Below are positions 26,734 through 36,219 of a DNA stretch of 64,000 nt, piece after piece. The DNA is from Streptomyces canus. Its GTDB lineage: Bacteria; Actinomycetota; Actinomycetes; Streptomycetales; Streptomycetaceae. Location of the stretch: NCBI RefSeq assembly GCF_030815415.1, contig NZ_JAUSWW010000001.1, positions 7,502,001 through 7,566,000 on the forward strand, in the 5' to 3' direction. The first letter of the stretch is position 1. Each line of letters starts with the position of its first letter. Made by a program: the position numbers and the translations under genes. The notes below the pieces were generated by a model, which ran no database searches, was not told where the DNA came from, and saw only the letters and a program-made list of their open reading frames with translations.

Positions 26734-28539
26734 CTAGAAGACCGGCGTACCGTTCCGCGTCAGCTTCCAGTCCACCGACGCGAAGTCCGCCGGGTTCAGC
26801 ACACCCTTCGCCGTCACCCACTCCGCGATCCGCGTACGGATCTCCGTCGACTCCGCCCACAGCTCCTTCGCCGAAGCCACATGCGGGAACGCACCACCAC
26901 CATTGGCACGGTAGTTGTTCACCGCGAACACGAACTGCTGCGCGTCATCCAGCGCCGCACCGTTGTAGGTGAGGTTCTTGATCCGCGAACCCGCCGCCTG
27001 CGCGATGTCGATCTCGTACGACAGCCCCGACACATAGTCGTAGTTGTAGTCCGGACGGCTCTCCGCGTTCGTCAGCTTCTCCACGTCCACCGCGGCATCC
27101 GCCGCGGTCCGCACGAAGTACTGCGCCGAGTACTCCAGGTACGCCCTGACCTGCGCACCCGTCAGCAACTTCGCGACCAGCGTGTTGTCGTACACATACA
27201 GGCTCGACAGGCCCCGGATCGTCACATCGCCCGCCGGGATCTCCGACGTACGGGAAAACGGCGAGGCCTGCGAGAGGACCGGCAGCGCGGCGTACTCGGT
27301 GCCCGCCAGCGCCGCCTTGACCACGTCCTCCTGGACCTTCGTGATCAGGTCGATGATCGGGGCGTCCTTGTAGCGCGCCTCGACCGTCGTCAGCGTCTCC
27401 GTCGCCGTACCGACGACCTGGTTCACGTACTCCACCACGATGTCGTGGTCGGCCTTCAGCAGCTTCGTGATCTTCGGGTCGTCCGCGACCGTCTTCGAGT
27501 CACGCACCGTCGCCTTCACCGACTCGACCGTCCAGCGACCCTTCGCGAAGACCAGCTCGAAGTCGAACAGGGACAGCCGCTGCGCGTACGCCAGCGGCTC
27601 CGACAGCACGACCGTCTTGCCGGTCTTCTCGTTGGTGACCAACAGCTCCGCGATCTCGATGTGCGCGTGGCCGACCAGGATCGCGTCGATGCCCGGCACC
27701 TGCTGGGCCACCAGCGCCGCCGAGTTCTCGATGTATGGCAGCTGATCACCGTACGAGGAGGTGCCCGAGGAGCCCGAGTGCGCCGACACGACCACCACGT
27801 CCGCACCCATCGACCGCAGCTTCGGCACCCACTTCGCCGCCTGCTCCTCCAGACCCGGGAACACCAGCTTGCCCTCGACATACGCCTTGTCCCAGATCGC
27901 GATGCCCGGGTTCGTCAGACCGAGCACGGCCACCTTGACCGGCGGGAGACCGGGCGGGCAGATCTTCTTGATGAAGTAGGGCGGGAAGGCCGGCTTCAGC
28001 GTCTTCGCGTCCAACGCGTTCGCACCGAGCAGCGGGAAATGGCACTGGTCCTCGAACTTGCGCAGCGTCTCGATGCCGTAGTTGAACTCGTGGTTGCCCA
28101 GCGCCACCGCGTCATAGCCGATCGCGTTCATCGCCGCGGCCATCGGATGGACCGGACCGCCCTTGGCGGTGATCGGGTCCACCTTCGCGTAGTAGTACGT
28201 CAGCGGCGTGCCCTGGATCGTGTCGCCCGCGTCGATGAGCAGCGTGTTGCGGCGGCCCTTCTCCGCACGGACCTGATCGACCAGGGTCGAGACCCGGGCC
28301 AGACCCTTCGCGTTGCCCTTGGCGTCCGTGTACTCCGTGTCCTTGAAGTAGTCCCAGTTGAAGATGTTGCCATGCAGATCGGTGGTGCCCATCACCGTGA
28401 AGGAGTACCGCTTCGCCGGCTTCTGCCCCTTCTTGGCCTCCGCCGCCTCGGCCGCCGGAGCCCCCACGGCACCGGCCAGCGCGACGCCCGCACCGGTCAC
28501 GGCGGACTTCTCCAGGAACTTCCTGCGGTTCAACGGCAT
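26734..28539 (-). CDS. 5'-nucleotidase / 2',3'-cyclic phosphodiesterase family metallophosphatase, Tat-exported
   Basis: 601-aa secreted phosphatase. The N-terminus MPLNRRKFLEKSAVTGAGVA is a twin-arginine signal peptide ending near AEAA. The catalytic domain has the metallophosphatase motifs TTDLHGNIFN, DAGDTIQGTP, GNHEFNYG, SAHSG and VGHAHIEI. The C-terminal 5'-nucleotidase domain ends at about residue 590 with NNYRANGGGAFPHV. It likely scavenges phosphate and nucleosides from extracellular nucleotides. I chose the ATG at 28539, after GAGGAG; the frame stays open far upstream but without signal features. A short AGCCTT-TCG-AAGGCT hairpin (26715-26729) separates its end from the convergent N-monooxygenase. 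Confidence 0.92.
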   Translation of the reverse strand: MPLNRRKFLEKSAVTGAGVALAGAVGAPAAEAAEAKKGQKPAKRYSFTVMGTTDLHGNIFNWDYFKDTEYTDAKGNAKGLARVSTLVDQVRAEKGRRNTLLIDAGDTIQGTPLTYYYAKVDPITAKGGPVHPMAAAMNAIGYDAVALGNHEFNYGIETLRKFEDQCHFPLLGANALDAKTLKPAFPPYFIKKICPPGLPPVKVAVLGLTNPGIAIWDKAYVEGKLVFPGLEEQAAKWVPKLRSMGADVVVVSAHSGSSGTSSYGDQLPYIENSAALVAQQVPGIDAILVGHAHIEIAELLVTNEKTGKTVVLSEPLAYAQRLSLFDFELVFAKGRWTVESVKATVRDSKTVADDPKITKLLKADHDIVVEYVNQVVGTATETLTTVEARYKDAPIIDLITKVQEDVVKAALAGTEYAALPVLSQASPFSRTSEIPAGDVTIRGLSSLYVYDNTLVAKLLTGAQVRAYLEYSAQYFVRTAADAAVDVEKLTNAESRPDYNYDYVSGLSYEIDIAQAAGSRIKNLTYNGAALDDAQQFVFAVNNYRANGGGAFPHVASAKELWAESTEIRTRIAEWVTAKGVLNPADFASVDWKLTRNGTPVF

Positions 28540-28689
28540 GTCTTGATCTCCTCGGGGAACGGTCAACAACGCGCGTAGATTCTGACCCGCACACGCCGAA
28601 CCGCAACACCCCCTACAGGTTTCGATCTGATGACCCAACCCGTCACCCGACCAGCCGACAACACGCCACAAAGTGACAGAGTGGGTCGT

Positions 28690-29409
28690 ATGACCACACC
28701 AGCTGCGGACGACGCCCAACACTTCCTGCCCTACGGCACCCCCGACGCACCCCGCATCGCCGTCCGCGGCGAAGCCCGCCTCGAAGTCGACCCCGAAATC
28801 GCCCGCATCGGCGTCAGCGTCGCCGCCCGCGGCAAAGACCGCCGCACCGCCCTCGACGACCTCACCCGCCGCAACGCCACCGTCCTCGACCTCATCAAGA
28901 CCTACGGCGACGCCGTCGAACGACTCGAGACAGGCGCCTTCTCCATCACACCCCAACTCAAGGAGAAAAGCCGTGGCGAACGCGTCCACGCCTACCACGG
29001 CCGCGTCCACGTCACCGCCGAACTCACCGACTTCACCGCACTGGGCGAACTCACCACCCGGCTGGCCGACTTGGACCTGACGCGAGTGGACGGCCCGTGG
29101 TGGGCCCTACGACCCACCTCCCCGGCCCACCGCCAAGCCCGCCAGCAGGCCGTCAAGGAAGCCGTCCAGCGAGCCCGCGAATACGCCGAGGCGCTGGGCA
29201 CCACACTCGCCGCCCTCGTCGAGCTCGCCGACATCGGCGCCGAGAACGCCCAACCCCTCGCCCCCGCCGCCCCCGGCAGCCGCATGCGCTCCATGTCCTA
29301 CGCCGCAGCCGAGGACACCGCCGCCGCCCCCCTCGACCTCGAACCCCAACGCCAACGCGTCTACGCCCAGGTCAACGCCCGCTTCACCATGGCACCGCCG
29401 AAGCTGTGA
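28690..29409 (+). CDS. SIMPL domain protein (DUF541)
   Basis: 239-aa SIMPL-domain protein. The pattern IAVRGEARLEVDPEIARIGV at the start and RQQAVKEAVQRAREYAEALG in the middle is typical, as is the C-terminal strand RQRVYAQVNARFTM. Members are known mostly as periplasmic or inner-membrane stress-associated proteins; this one lacks an evident signal peptide. The biochemical role is unknown. The ATG at 28690 is preferred; an ATG at 28630 adds 20 residues of unlikely sequence. It is monocistronic, divergent from the nucleotidase. Confidence 0.85.
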   Translation: MTTPAADDAQHFLPYGTPDAPRIAVRGEARLEVDPEIARIGVSVAARGKDRRTALDDLTRRNATVLDLIKTYGDAVERLETGAFSITPQLKEKSRGERVHAYHGRVHVTAELTDFTALGELTTRLADLDLTRVDGPWWALRPTSPAHRQARQQAVKEAVQRAREYAEALGTTLAALVELADIGAENAQPLAPAAPGSRMRSMSYAAAEDTAAAPLDLEPQRQRVYAQVNARFTMAPPKL

Positions 29410-29554
29410 AACCGCGCGTAATTCGCACAAGGAAACGCTCATCAGAGCCCCCCGGCGCACAAGTCAACTCTTGTCAATAACCCGTCACCCAAAGGTTGTT
29501 GAGTAGTCACCGCCCACCAAATCCCTACCCACCGGTAAGCCCTAGGGTCAAAAC

Positions 29555-30991
29555 ATGCGCCGAGCAAAGATCGTCTGCACCCTGGGCCCCGCCACCCACT
29601 CATACGACCAGATCAAGGCACTGGTCGACGCCGGAATGGACGTAGCCCGCTTCAACCTCAGCCACGGCGGCTACGCCGAACACGAGGAGCGCTACCACCA
29701 CGTCCGCAAGGCCTCCGACGAGACCGGCCACAGCGTCGGCATCCTCGCCGACCTTCAAGGCCCGAAGATCCGCCTCGGCCGCTTCACCGAAGGACCCGTA
29801 CTCCTTGAACGCGGCGACACCTTCACCATCACCGTGGAAGAAGGCGCCGAAGGCGACCAGCACTCCTGCGGAACGACCTACGCAGGCCTCGCCGACGACG
29901 TCAGCGCGGGCGAGCGCATCCTCGTCGACGACGGCAAAGTCTGCCTCGAAGTCACCGCCGTCGACGGTCCCCGCGTCCACACCACCGTCATCGAAGGCGG
30001 CGTGATCTCCGACAACAAGGGACTGAATCTGCCGGGCGTCGCGGTATCGGTGCCGGCCCTGTCGGAGAAGGACGAGGCCGACCTGCGCTGGGCCCTACGA
30101 ACAGGCTTCGACGTCATCGCCCTGTCCTTCGTCCGATCCGGCCACGACATCGACGACGTCCACCGCATCATGGACGACGAAGGCCGCCGCCTCCCCGTCA
30201 TCGCCAAGGTGGAGAAGCCCCAGGCCGTCGACGCGATCGAGGACATCGTCGCCGCCTTCGACGGCATCATGGTCGCGCGCGGGGATCTGGGCGTCGAAAT
30301 GCCCCTCGAACAGGTCCCCATCGTCCAGAAACGCGCGATCAAGCTGGCGAAGCGCAACGCCAAGCCGGTCATCGTCGCCACCCAGATGCTCGACTCGATG
30401 ATCGAGAACTCCCGCCCGACAAGGGCCGAGGCGTCGGATGTCGCGAACGCGGTCATCGACGGCACGGACGCGGTCATGCTCTCCGGCGAGACCAGCGTCG
30501 GCAAATACCCCATCGAGACCGTCCGCACCATGGCGAAGATCGTCACCGCCGCAGAGGAGGACATCCTCGCCAAAGGTCTCCCGCCCCTGACCGAACGCAA
30601 CAAGCCCCGCACGCAGGGCGGTGCGGTCGCGCGAGCGGCGGCGGAGATGGGCGACTTCCTGGGAGCCAAATTCCTGGTCGCCTTCACCCAGTCGGGAGAC
30701 ACCGTCCGCAGGCTCTCCCGCTACCGCTCCCCGATCCCCCTGCTCGCCTTCACCCCCGAGCCGGCGACCCGCTCCCAGCTGAGCCTGACCTGGGGAGTGG
30801 AGACCTTCCTCGGCCCCCAGGTCGACTCCACGGACGCGATGGTCGACCAGGTGGACGAGCTGCTTCTGAAGTACGGCCGCTGCGAGAAGGGCGACATCGT
30901 CGTGATCACCGCGGGTTCGCCGCCCGGGGTTGCCGGGTCGACGAACCTCGTCCGCGTCCACCACATCGGGGAGGACGACAGCCCGAAGTAG
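29555..30991 (+). CDS. pyk: pyruvate kinase
   Basis: 478-aa glycolytic enzyme converting phosphoenolpyruvate and ADP to pyruvate and ATP. Conserved segments are RRAKIVCTLGPATHS and NLSHGGYAEH at the N-terminus, KVEKPQAVD with the catalytic Lys, ARGDLGVEMP, ATQMLDSMI and SGETSVGKYP. The C-terminal regulatory domain is complete. Its TAG stop abuts the stop of the convergent LAGLIDADG gene with no base between, so there is no room for a terminator of its own. The ATG follows CTAGGGTC. Confidence 0.97.
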   Translation: MRRAKIVCTLGPATHSYDQIKALVDAGMDVARFNLSHGGYAEHEERYHHVRKASDETGHSVGILADLQGPKIRLGRFTEGPVLLERGDTFTITVEEGAEGDQHSCGTTYAGLADDVSAGERILVDDGKVCLEVTAVDGPRVHTTVIEGGVISDNKGLNLPGVAVSVPALSEKDEADLRWALRTGFDVIALSFVRSGHDIDDVHRIMDDEGRRLPVIAKVEKPQAVDAIEDIVAAFDGIMVARGDLGVEMPLEQVPIVQKRAIKLAKRNAKPVIVATQMLDSMIENSRPTRAEASDVANAVIDGTDAVMLSGETSVGKYPIETVRTMAKIVTAAEEDILAKGLPPLTERNKPRTQGGAVARAAAEMGDFLGAKFLVAFTQSGDTVRRLSRYRSPIPLLAFTPEPATRSQLSLTWGVETFLGPQVDSTDAMVDQVDELLLKYGRCEKGDIVVITAGSPPGVAGSTNLVRVHHIGEDDSPK

Positions 30992-31765
30992 TCAGTGTTT
31001 TGGGCCTACGTGGGTGTCCATGAGGGCGACTGAGGCTTTGCGGGCGATCGAGATGTTGCGGAGGTTCGCCTGCCGCCATTCGACGCCTACGTGGTCGAGG
31101 GTCGTGGTGAAGAGGCGGATGATGTCGCCGGACAGGTTGGTGAAGAAGTACCGGGGGTATTCGTAGCGTTTCCGTTCACCTGCCACGAGGCGAGTTGCCC
31201 AGTTGGTGATGCGGCATCCGTCGGAGTGGATGAGGCCGCGGATGAATTCCCAAGGCTGGGCGTCGACGATTTCCTGCTGCCAGGGTTCGAGGGCGATGAG
31301 GCGTTCGTGCTTCTTGCCGGGGCCGTGCTGCGGGAAGAGGCAAGGCCAGTGCTTGCTGTGAGAGGTGACGTACTGGCAGCCCTGGCTCTGGACGCGGGAC
31401 ACTTTGTTGCCGGGGCTCACTGCATGCACGGCTTCTGCGCAGGCGTCGATGAGGCCGGGCCAGGCGTCGGCGCATGCGATTCGAAGGAAGTGCACGTCTC
31501 GCCGGGACGTACTGATGCAGCCGTCCCCGAGGTAGAGGCCGAGCAGGTAGGCGTAGGCGACGTGATCGAGAGGGCGGTCGTCGCATCGGGGGCACTTCGG
31601 GGGTTTCCTGCCGGGGCACTCGCCGCGCCTTGATCGGTCCAGGTGTAGCCATTTGCCGATTGTCCCGGCGGGGATGTTGAGCTGGCGGGCTACGTCTGCG
31701 TTCCTCGCTCCGTTACGCAGCAGCGTGAGTGCCTTCTGTCGAACTTCAGTGCCGTGAGCGTTCAT
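30992..31765 (-). CDS. free-standing LAGLIDADG homing-endonuclease-like protein with N-terminal HTH
   Basis: 257 aa. Residues ~1-45 form a helix-turn-helix (RNADVARQLNIPAGTIGKWL). A zinc knuckle-like CPGRKPPKCPRCDD follows, then two LAGLIDADG-type motifs, YLLGLYLGDGCIS and FIRGLIHSDGCRI, about 100 residues apart, which is the layout of a monomeric LAGLIDADG nuclease. Both motifs keep an acidic residue (GD, SD) for metal binding. It is neither in an intein nor an intron. Base composition is visibly less GC-rich than its neighbours, consistent with transfer. It is wedged between pyk (0 bp) and tRNA-Leu. The ATG at 31765 is preferred over a GTG at 31783. DNA cleavage is inferred, not shown. Confidence 0.78.
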   Translation of the reverse strand: MNAHGTEVRQKALTLLRNGARNADVARQLNIPAGTIGKWLHLDRSRRGECPGRKPPKCPRCDDRPLDHVAYAYLLGLYLGDGCISTSRRDVHFLRIACADAWPGLIDACAEAVHAVSPGNKVSRVQSQGCQYVTSHSKHWPCLFPQHGPGKKHERLIALEPWQQEIVDAQPWEFIRGLIHSDGCRITNWATRLVAGERKRYEYPRYFFTNLSGDIIRLFTTTLDHVGVEWRQANLRNISIARKASVALMDTHVGPKH

Positions 31766-31803
31766 ATGAACACCCTGAGTCACTCATCGTTCCTGTGTGT
31801 AGC

Positions 31804-31840
31804 AAAAAGCGGATGTTCACGAGAACGTGAGCATCCGCTT
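31804..31840 (-). terminator. Rho-independent terminator of tRNA-Leu
   Basis: On the minus strand a stem of about 15 bp (AAGCGGATG pairing with CATCCGCTT, extended by CTCACG/CGTGAA with one G-U pair) is closed by a 4-nt loop and followed by TTTTT. It lies 12 nt after the tRNA 3' end, a textbook intrinsic terminator. Confidence 0.88.
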
Positions 31841-31852
31841 CTTCCTGATATG

Positions 31853-31935
31853 TGCCCGGTGTGGGATTCGAACCCACATGCCCTAAGGCACGGTGGTTTG
31901 AGCACCGCGAGTCTGACCAGTTCCTCCAACCGGGC
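31853..31935 (-). tRNA. tRNA-Leu (anticodon CAA)
   Basis: 83-nt class II tRNA. The acceptor stem is GCCCGGT/ACCGGGC with discriminator A, and the D-arm GAG...CTC. The anticodon stem CGGTG/CACCG encloses loop CTCAAAC, giving CAA, which reads UUG codons. A long variable arm (TGCCTTAGGGCA) and the T-arm TGTGGGTTCGAATCCCACA follow. The 3' CCA is not encoded. I saw no second copy of its 3' end in the window, so there is no sign of an integrated element. Confidence 0.95.
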
Positions 31936-32040
31936 AGGCTGGTGAGCTGTCGGGAAGTGTACCGGGTGACCGCAGGTCCCCGCCTCTAGGTAGGCTTCCT
32001 TACGCAGCAGTACCTGCCCGGCCCGCAACAAGGAGCCCCC

Positions 32041-32697
32041 GTGACCGCCCCCGAGTCGCCCCAGCCCGTAGACGCGCCCGACGACGACAAGTCGCACGTG
32101 CCTCCGCTGACGACCCGTGTCGTCATCGCCGAGGACGAGGCCCTCATCCGGCTCGACCTCAAAGAGATGCTGGAGGAAGAGGGCTATAGCGTCGTCGGCG
32201 AGGCCGGTGACGGTGAGCAGGCCATCGAGCTGGCCCGTGAGCACAAGCCGGACCTCGTGATCCTCGATGTGAAGATGCCGAAGATGGACGGCATCTCCGC
32301 GGCCGAGAAGATCGCCGAGGAGCGCATCGCCCCCGTCCTCATGCTGACCGCCTTCTCGCAGCGCGACCTCGTGGAGCGCGCTCGTGACGCCGGTGCGATG
32401 GCCTATCTGGTGAAGCCGTTCAGCAAGAGTGACGTCGTACCGGCGATCGAGATGGCCGTGTCCCGGTTCACCGAGTTGAAGGAGCTGGAGGCCGAGGTCG
32501 CCGACCTCACTCTGCGTCTGGAGACCCGCAAGCTCGTCGACCGGGCGAAGTCGATTCTTCAGACCGAGTACGGGCTGACCGAGCCGGCCGCGTTCCGTTG
32601 GATCCAGAAGACGTCGATGGACCGGCGTATGTCGATGCAGCAGGTGGCCGAGGCTGTCATCCAGGACGCCGATGAGAAGAAGGCGGGGAAGGGCTGA
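32041..32697 (+). CDS. pdtaR: ANTAR-domain response regulator, PdtaR-like
   Basis: 218-aa two-component regulator. The receiver domain (about 20-140) has VVIAEDEALIRLDL, the phospho-Asp in VILDVKMPKMDG, Thr in MLTAF and Lys in YLVKPFSKSD. The C-terminal ANTAR domain (about 155-215) has LETRKLVDRAKSILQ and LTEPAAFRWIQKTSMDRR. ANTAR proteins bind paired RNA hairpins and block terminators; PdtaR pairs with a PdtaS-type kinase, which is not in this window. The GTG start follows AAGGAG. It lies between tRNA-Leu and the convergent liv operon, as in other Streptomyces. Confidence 0.93.
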   Translation: MTAPESPQPVDAPDDDKSHVPPLTTRVVIAEDEALIRLDLKEMLEEEGYSVVGEAGDGEQAIELAREHKPDLVILDVKMPKMDGISAAEKIAEERIAPVLMLTAFSQRDLVERARDAGAMAYLVKPFSKSDVVPAIEMAVSRFTELKELEAEVADLTLRLETRKLVDRAKSILQTEYGLTEPAAFRWIQKTSMDRRMSMQQVAEAVIQDADEKKAGKG

Positions 32698-32721
32698 CCT
32701 TCCCCGGCCGCGTTCATGCGA

Positions 32722-32757
32722 GAGGCCCGCGTCCCCAGCTGGGGGGGCGCGGGCCTC
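32722..32757. terminator. bidirectional terminator between pdtaR and livF
   Basis: Perfect 10-bp stem GAGGCCCGCG/CGCGGGCCTC with an inner CCCC/GGGG pairing in the loop, 25 bp after the pdtaR stop and 26 bp after the convergent livF stop. It has no U-tract on either strand. Confidence 0.75.
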
Positions 32758-32782
32758 GTCGTAGAGCCGTAGCGGCAGGGAC

Positions 32783-33495
32783 TCAGTCCTCGCCGAGGTA
32801 CGCCTTGCGTACCGACTCGTCGTGCAGCAGGTCCTGGCCGGACCCTGACAGCACGATCTTACCGATCTCCATGACGTGGCCGTGGTCGGCCAGCGACAGT
32901 GCCGCTTGGGCGTTCTGCTCGACGAGGAGGATCGTCGTGCCCTGGGACTTGAGTTCGGCGATGGTCGCCATGATCTTCTGCATCATGATCGGCGAGAGGC
33001 CCATGGACGGCTCGTCCAGCATGAGTAGCTTGGGCTGGGACATGAGCGCGCGGCCCATGGCCAGCATCTGCTGCTCGCCGCCGGACAGGGTGCCGGCGGC
33101 CTGCTTGCGGCGCTCTCCGAGGATCGCGAAGAGGTCGTAGGCGCGCTGGATGTCCTTCTCGATGCCCGCTTTGTCGTTGCGGAGGAAGGCGCCGAGGCGG
33201 AGGTTGTCCTCGATCGTCATGCGCGGGAAGATGTGCCGCCCCTCGGGGGAGTGGGCGAGGCCGAGCGAGACGATCTGGTGGGCCGGGGTCTTCTTGAGGG
33301 ACTTGCCGTCGAACTTGATCTGGCCGCCGACCGGCTTGAGCAGGCCCGAGAGGGTGCGCAGGGTCGTGGTCTTGCCGGCGCCGTTGGTGCCGATGAGGGT
33401 GACGACCTCGCCGGCCTCGACCTTGAACGAGATGCCCTTGACGGCCTCGATCTTGCCGTAGGCGACCCGGAGGTCCTCTACTTCTAGCAGTGCGG

Positions 33496-33499
<4 letters not shown>
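32783..33499 (-). CDS. livF: branched-chain amino-acid ABC transporter ATPase LivF
   Basis: 238-aa ATPase, one of the two nucleotide-binding subunits of the Leu/Ile/Val importer. Walker A is GTNGAGKTTTL, the signature LSGGEQQM, Walker B LLMLDEPSMGLSP, and the switch His is in the loop after LLVEQN. PSMGLSP is characteristic of LivF. It is the last gene of livK-livH-livM-livG-livF; its start overlaps the livG stop by 4 bp. Confidence 0.95.
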
Positions 33500-34380
<881 letters not shown>

Positions 34381-34383
34381 GTG

Positions 34384-36219
34384 TCAGGCCCCTGTCTTGC
34401 CGAGGACTGTGGGCGCTTCGGCCTCTTCGTGGAATTCGAGCTGGCGGCGCCGGTTCGGGATGAGGCCCTCGGGGCGGAAGCGCATGAGGAGGACGAGCGC
34501 GAGTCCGAAGGCGAAGAGCTGGTAGTCGCCGAGGAACTGGAGCTTGGCCGGGATGAGGTAGAGGAGTGCGGCGCCGACGAGGGGGCCGGCGATGGTGCCC
34601 ATGCCGCCGAGGACGACCGCTGCGAGGAGGAAGGCCGAGTTGGGCGGTACGACGTGGGCGAACTGGTATTGCTCGGGGGTCACGGTGTAGGTGACGTGGG
34701 CCTGGACTGCGCCGGCGAGGCCGGCGAGGGAGGCGCCGAGGGCGAAGGCGATGAGCTTGACGCGGAAGCCGTTGATGCCCATGGCGAGGGCGGCGGTCTC
34801 GTCTTCGCGGATGGCGATCCAGGCGCGGCCGATGCGGGAGTCGCTGCTGCGCTGGAAGACGACTACGACGATCAGCGTGATGAGGAGCATCAGCAGGAAG
34901 TAGTTGGCGAAGCGCGCGATGGTGAACCCGAGGAAGGTGTGTTCGGCGCCGAAGTCGAAGCCGAGGATGTTGAGGTTCGGGATCGAGGAGATGCCGTTGG
35001 AGCCGTTGGTGATGTCGGGTCCGGAGGTGCCGTCCATGTTGAGGACGGTGATGCGGAAGATCTCACCGAAGCCGAGGGTGACGATGGCGAGGTAGTCGCC
35101 GCGCAGTCGGAGGGTGGGGGCGCCGATGAGGACGCCGAAGACCATGGCGACTGCGGCGCCGAGGATCGCGGAGAGCCAGAACGGCAGGTGGACGTCGAAG
35201 GGTGAGGAGGGGGAGCCGGAGACCATGGCCGCGGTGTAGGCGCCGACGCCGAGGAAGGCGACGTATCCGAGGTCGAGGAGGCCGGCGAGGCCGACGACGA
35301 TGTTGAGGCCGAGGGCGACGGTGGCGAAGATCAGGATGTAGACGCCGATGGTCGCGTACTGGTCGTCGGACTGGGTGAAGGGGAAGAGCGCGGCGGCGAT
35401 GAACGCGCCGAACATGGTGATGGTGCGGTGCTTGCCGGTGATGGCCGAGACTCGGGCCACGAGCCCGGCCTTGGCGAGGGCGGCGAAGCCGAAGCCGACG
35501 ATGATGAGGAAGCCGACGAATTGTTCGTCGTATTCGGTGCCGATGCCGTAGGTGAAGACGATCAGGCCGACGGCCATGGCGGCGACGATGACGAGGATCT
35601 CGGCGAAGGCGGGGAGCGTGGGTGCCTTGCTGGGGGTGCCGGAGGCGATGGACGCCTTGAAGACGGTCCACTTGTGGCGTGCGTTGTGCTTGGACTGCTC
35701 CCAGCCGGTGTCATCGGGGTCGATGGGGTCGGGCTCGGGTCGTACGAAGGGCAGGGAGAAGGCACCGAGGACGCCGGCCAGGGTCACGATCGCGACGATG
35801 TAGCCGCCGGGTTCCAGGTTGACGATGCCGCCGAGCTCGACGGTGATCGCGATGACCGTGTACCAGGCGGTGGTGAAGGTGCCGAGCGAGGCGAGTTTGA
35901 GGGCGCTGTCGGCGCCGGCGGGGGTGAGCCAGCCCAGGCCCGGGACGCCGTAGGAGGCGAGGCCGAAGAGGGCGGTGAGGGCGCCGCCGATGAGGACGAG
36001 GACCTGGAGGCCGCCGGGGTAGCCGGTGACGGTGAGGTCGCCGGGGAACTCGCTGGTCCAGGTCCAGGCGAGGAAGGTGGAGACGATGGCGAGGACGCCG
36101 CCTGCGGTGGCGAGGGCGCGGCCGACGTTCTCGGGGAGGCCGATGAGGCCCTTGGCGTTGCCGTCCTTGTTGACGGGGGCGCTGGGGGTTTCGGTGGTCT
36201 GTGTGGTCATCGGTGTCAC
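34384..36219 (-). CDS. livM: branched-chain amino-acid ABC transporter permease LivM, N-terminally extended
   Basis: 611-aa permease. The LivM core occupies about residues 200-600, with GLNIVVGLAGLLDLGYVAFL and the EAA-like loop GRAWIAIREDETAALAMGIN that contacts the ATPases. About 190 extra N-terminal residues add four predicted membrane helices and a charged linker, absent from enterobacterial LivM. I recall similar extensions in Streptomyces. The GTG at 36219 overlaps the livH stop (GTGA); an ATG at 36210 is equally possible. It forms the pore with LivH. Confidence 0.93.
   Translation of the reverse strand: MTPMTTQTTETPSAPVNKDGNAKGLIGLPENVGRALATAGGVLAIVSTFLAWTWTSEFPGDLTVTGYPGGLQVLVLIGGALTALFGLASYGVPGLGWLTPAGADSALKLASLGTFTTAWYTVIAITVELGGIVNLEPGGYIVAIVTLAGVLGAFSLPFVRPEPDPIDPDDTGWEQSKHNARHKWTVFKASIASGTPSKAPTLPAFAEILVIVAAMAVGLIVFTYGIGTEYDEQFVGFLIIVGFGFAALAKAGLVARVSAITGKHRTITMFGAFIAAALFPFTQSDDQYATIGVYILIFATVALGLNIVVGLAGLLDLGYVAFLGVGAYTAAMVSGSPSSPFDVHLPFWLSAILGAAVAMVFGVLIGAPTLRLRGDYLAIVTLGFGEIFRITVLNMDGTSGPDITNGSNGISSIPNLNILGFDFGAEHTFLGFTIARFANYFLLMLLITLIVVVVFQRSSDSRIGRAWIAIREDETAALAMGINGFRVKLIAFALGASLAGLAGAVQAHVTYTVTPEQYQFAHVVPPNSAFLLAAVVLGGMGTIAGPLVGAALLYLIPAKLQFLGDYQLFAFGLALVLLMRFRPEGLIPNRRRQLEFHEEAEAPTVLGKTGA

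Noticed and set aside
31853..31935. tRNA-Leu as an integration (att) site for a genomic island
   Set aside because: No duplicate of the tRNA 3' end and no integrase gene were seen in the window.
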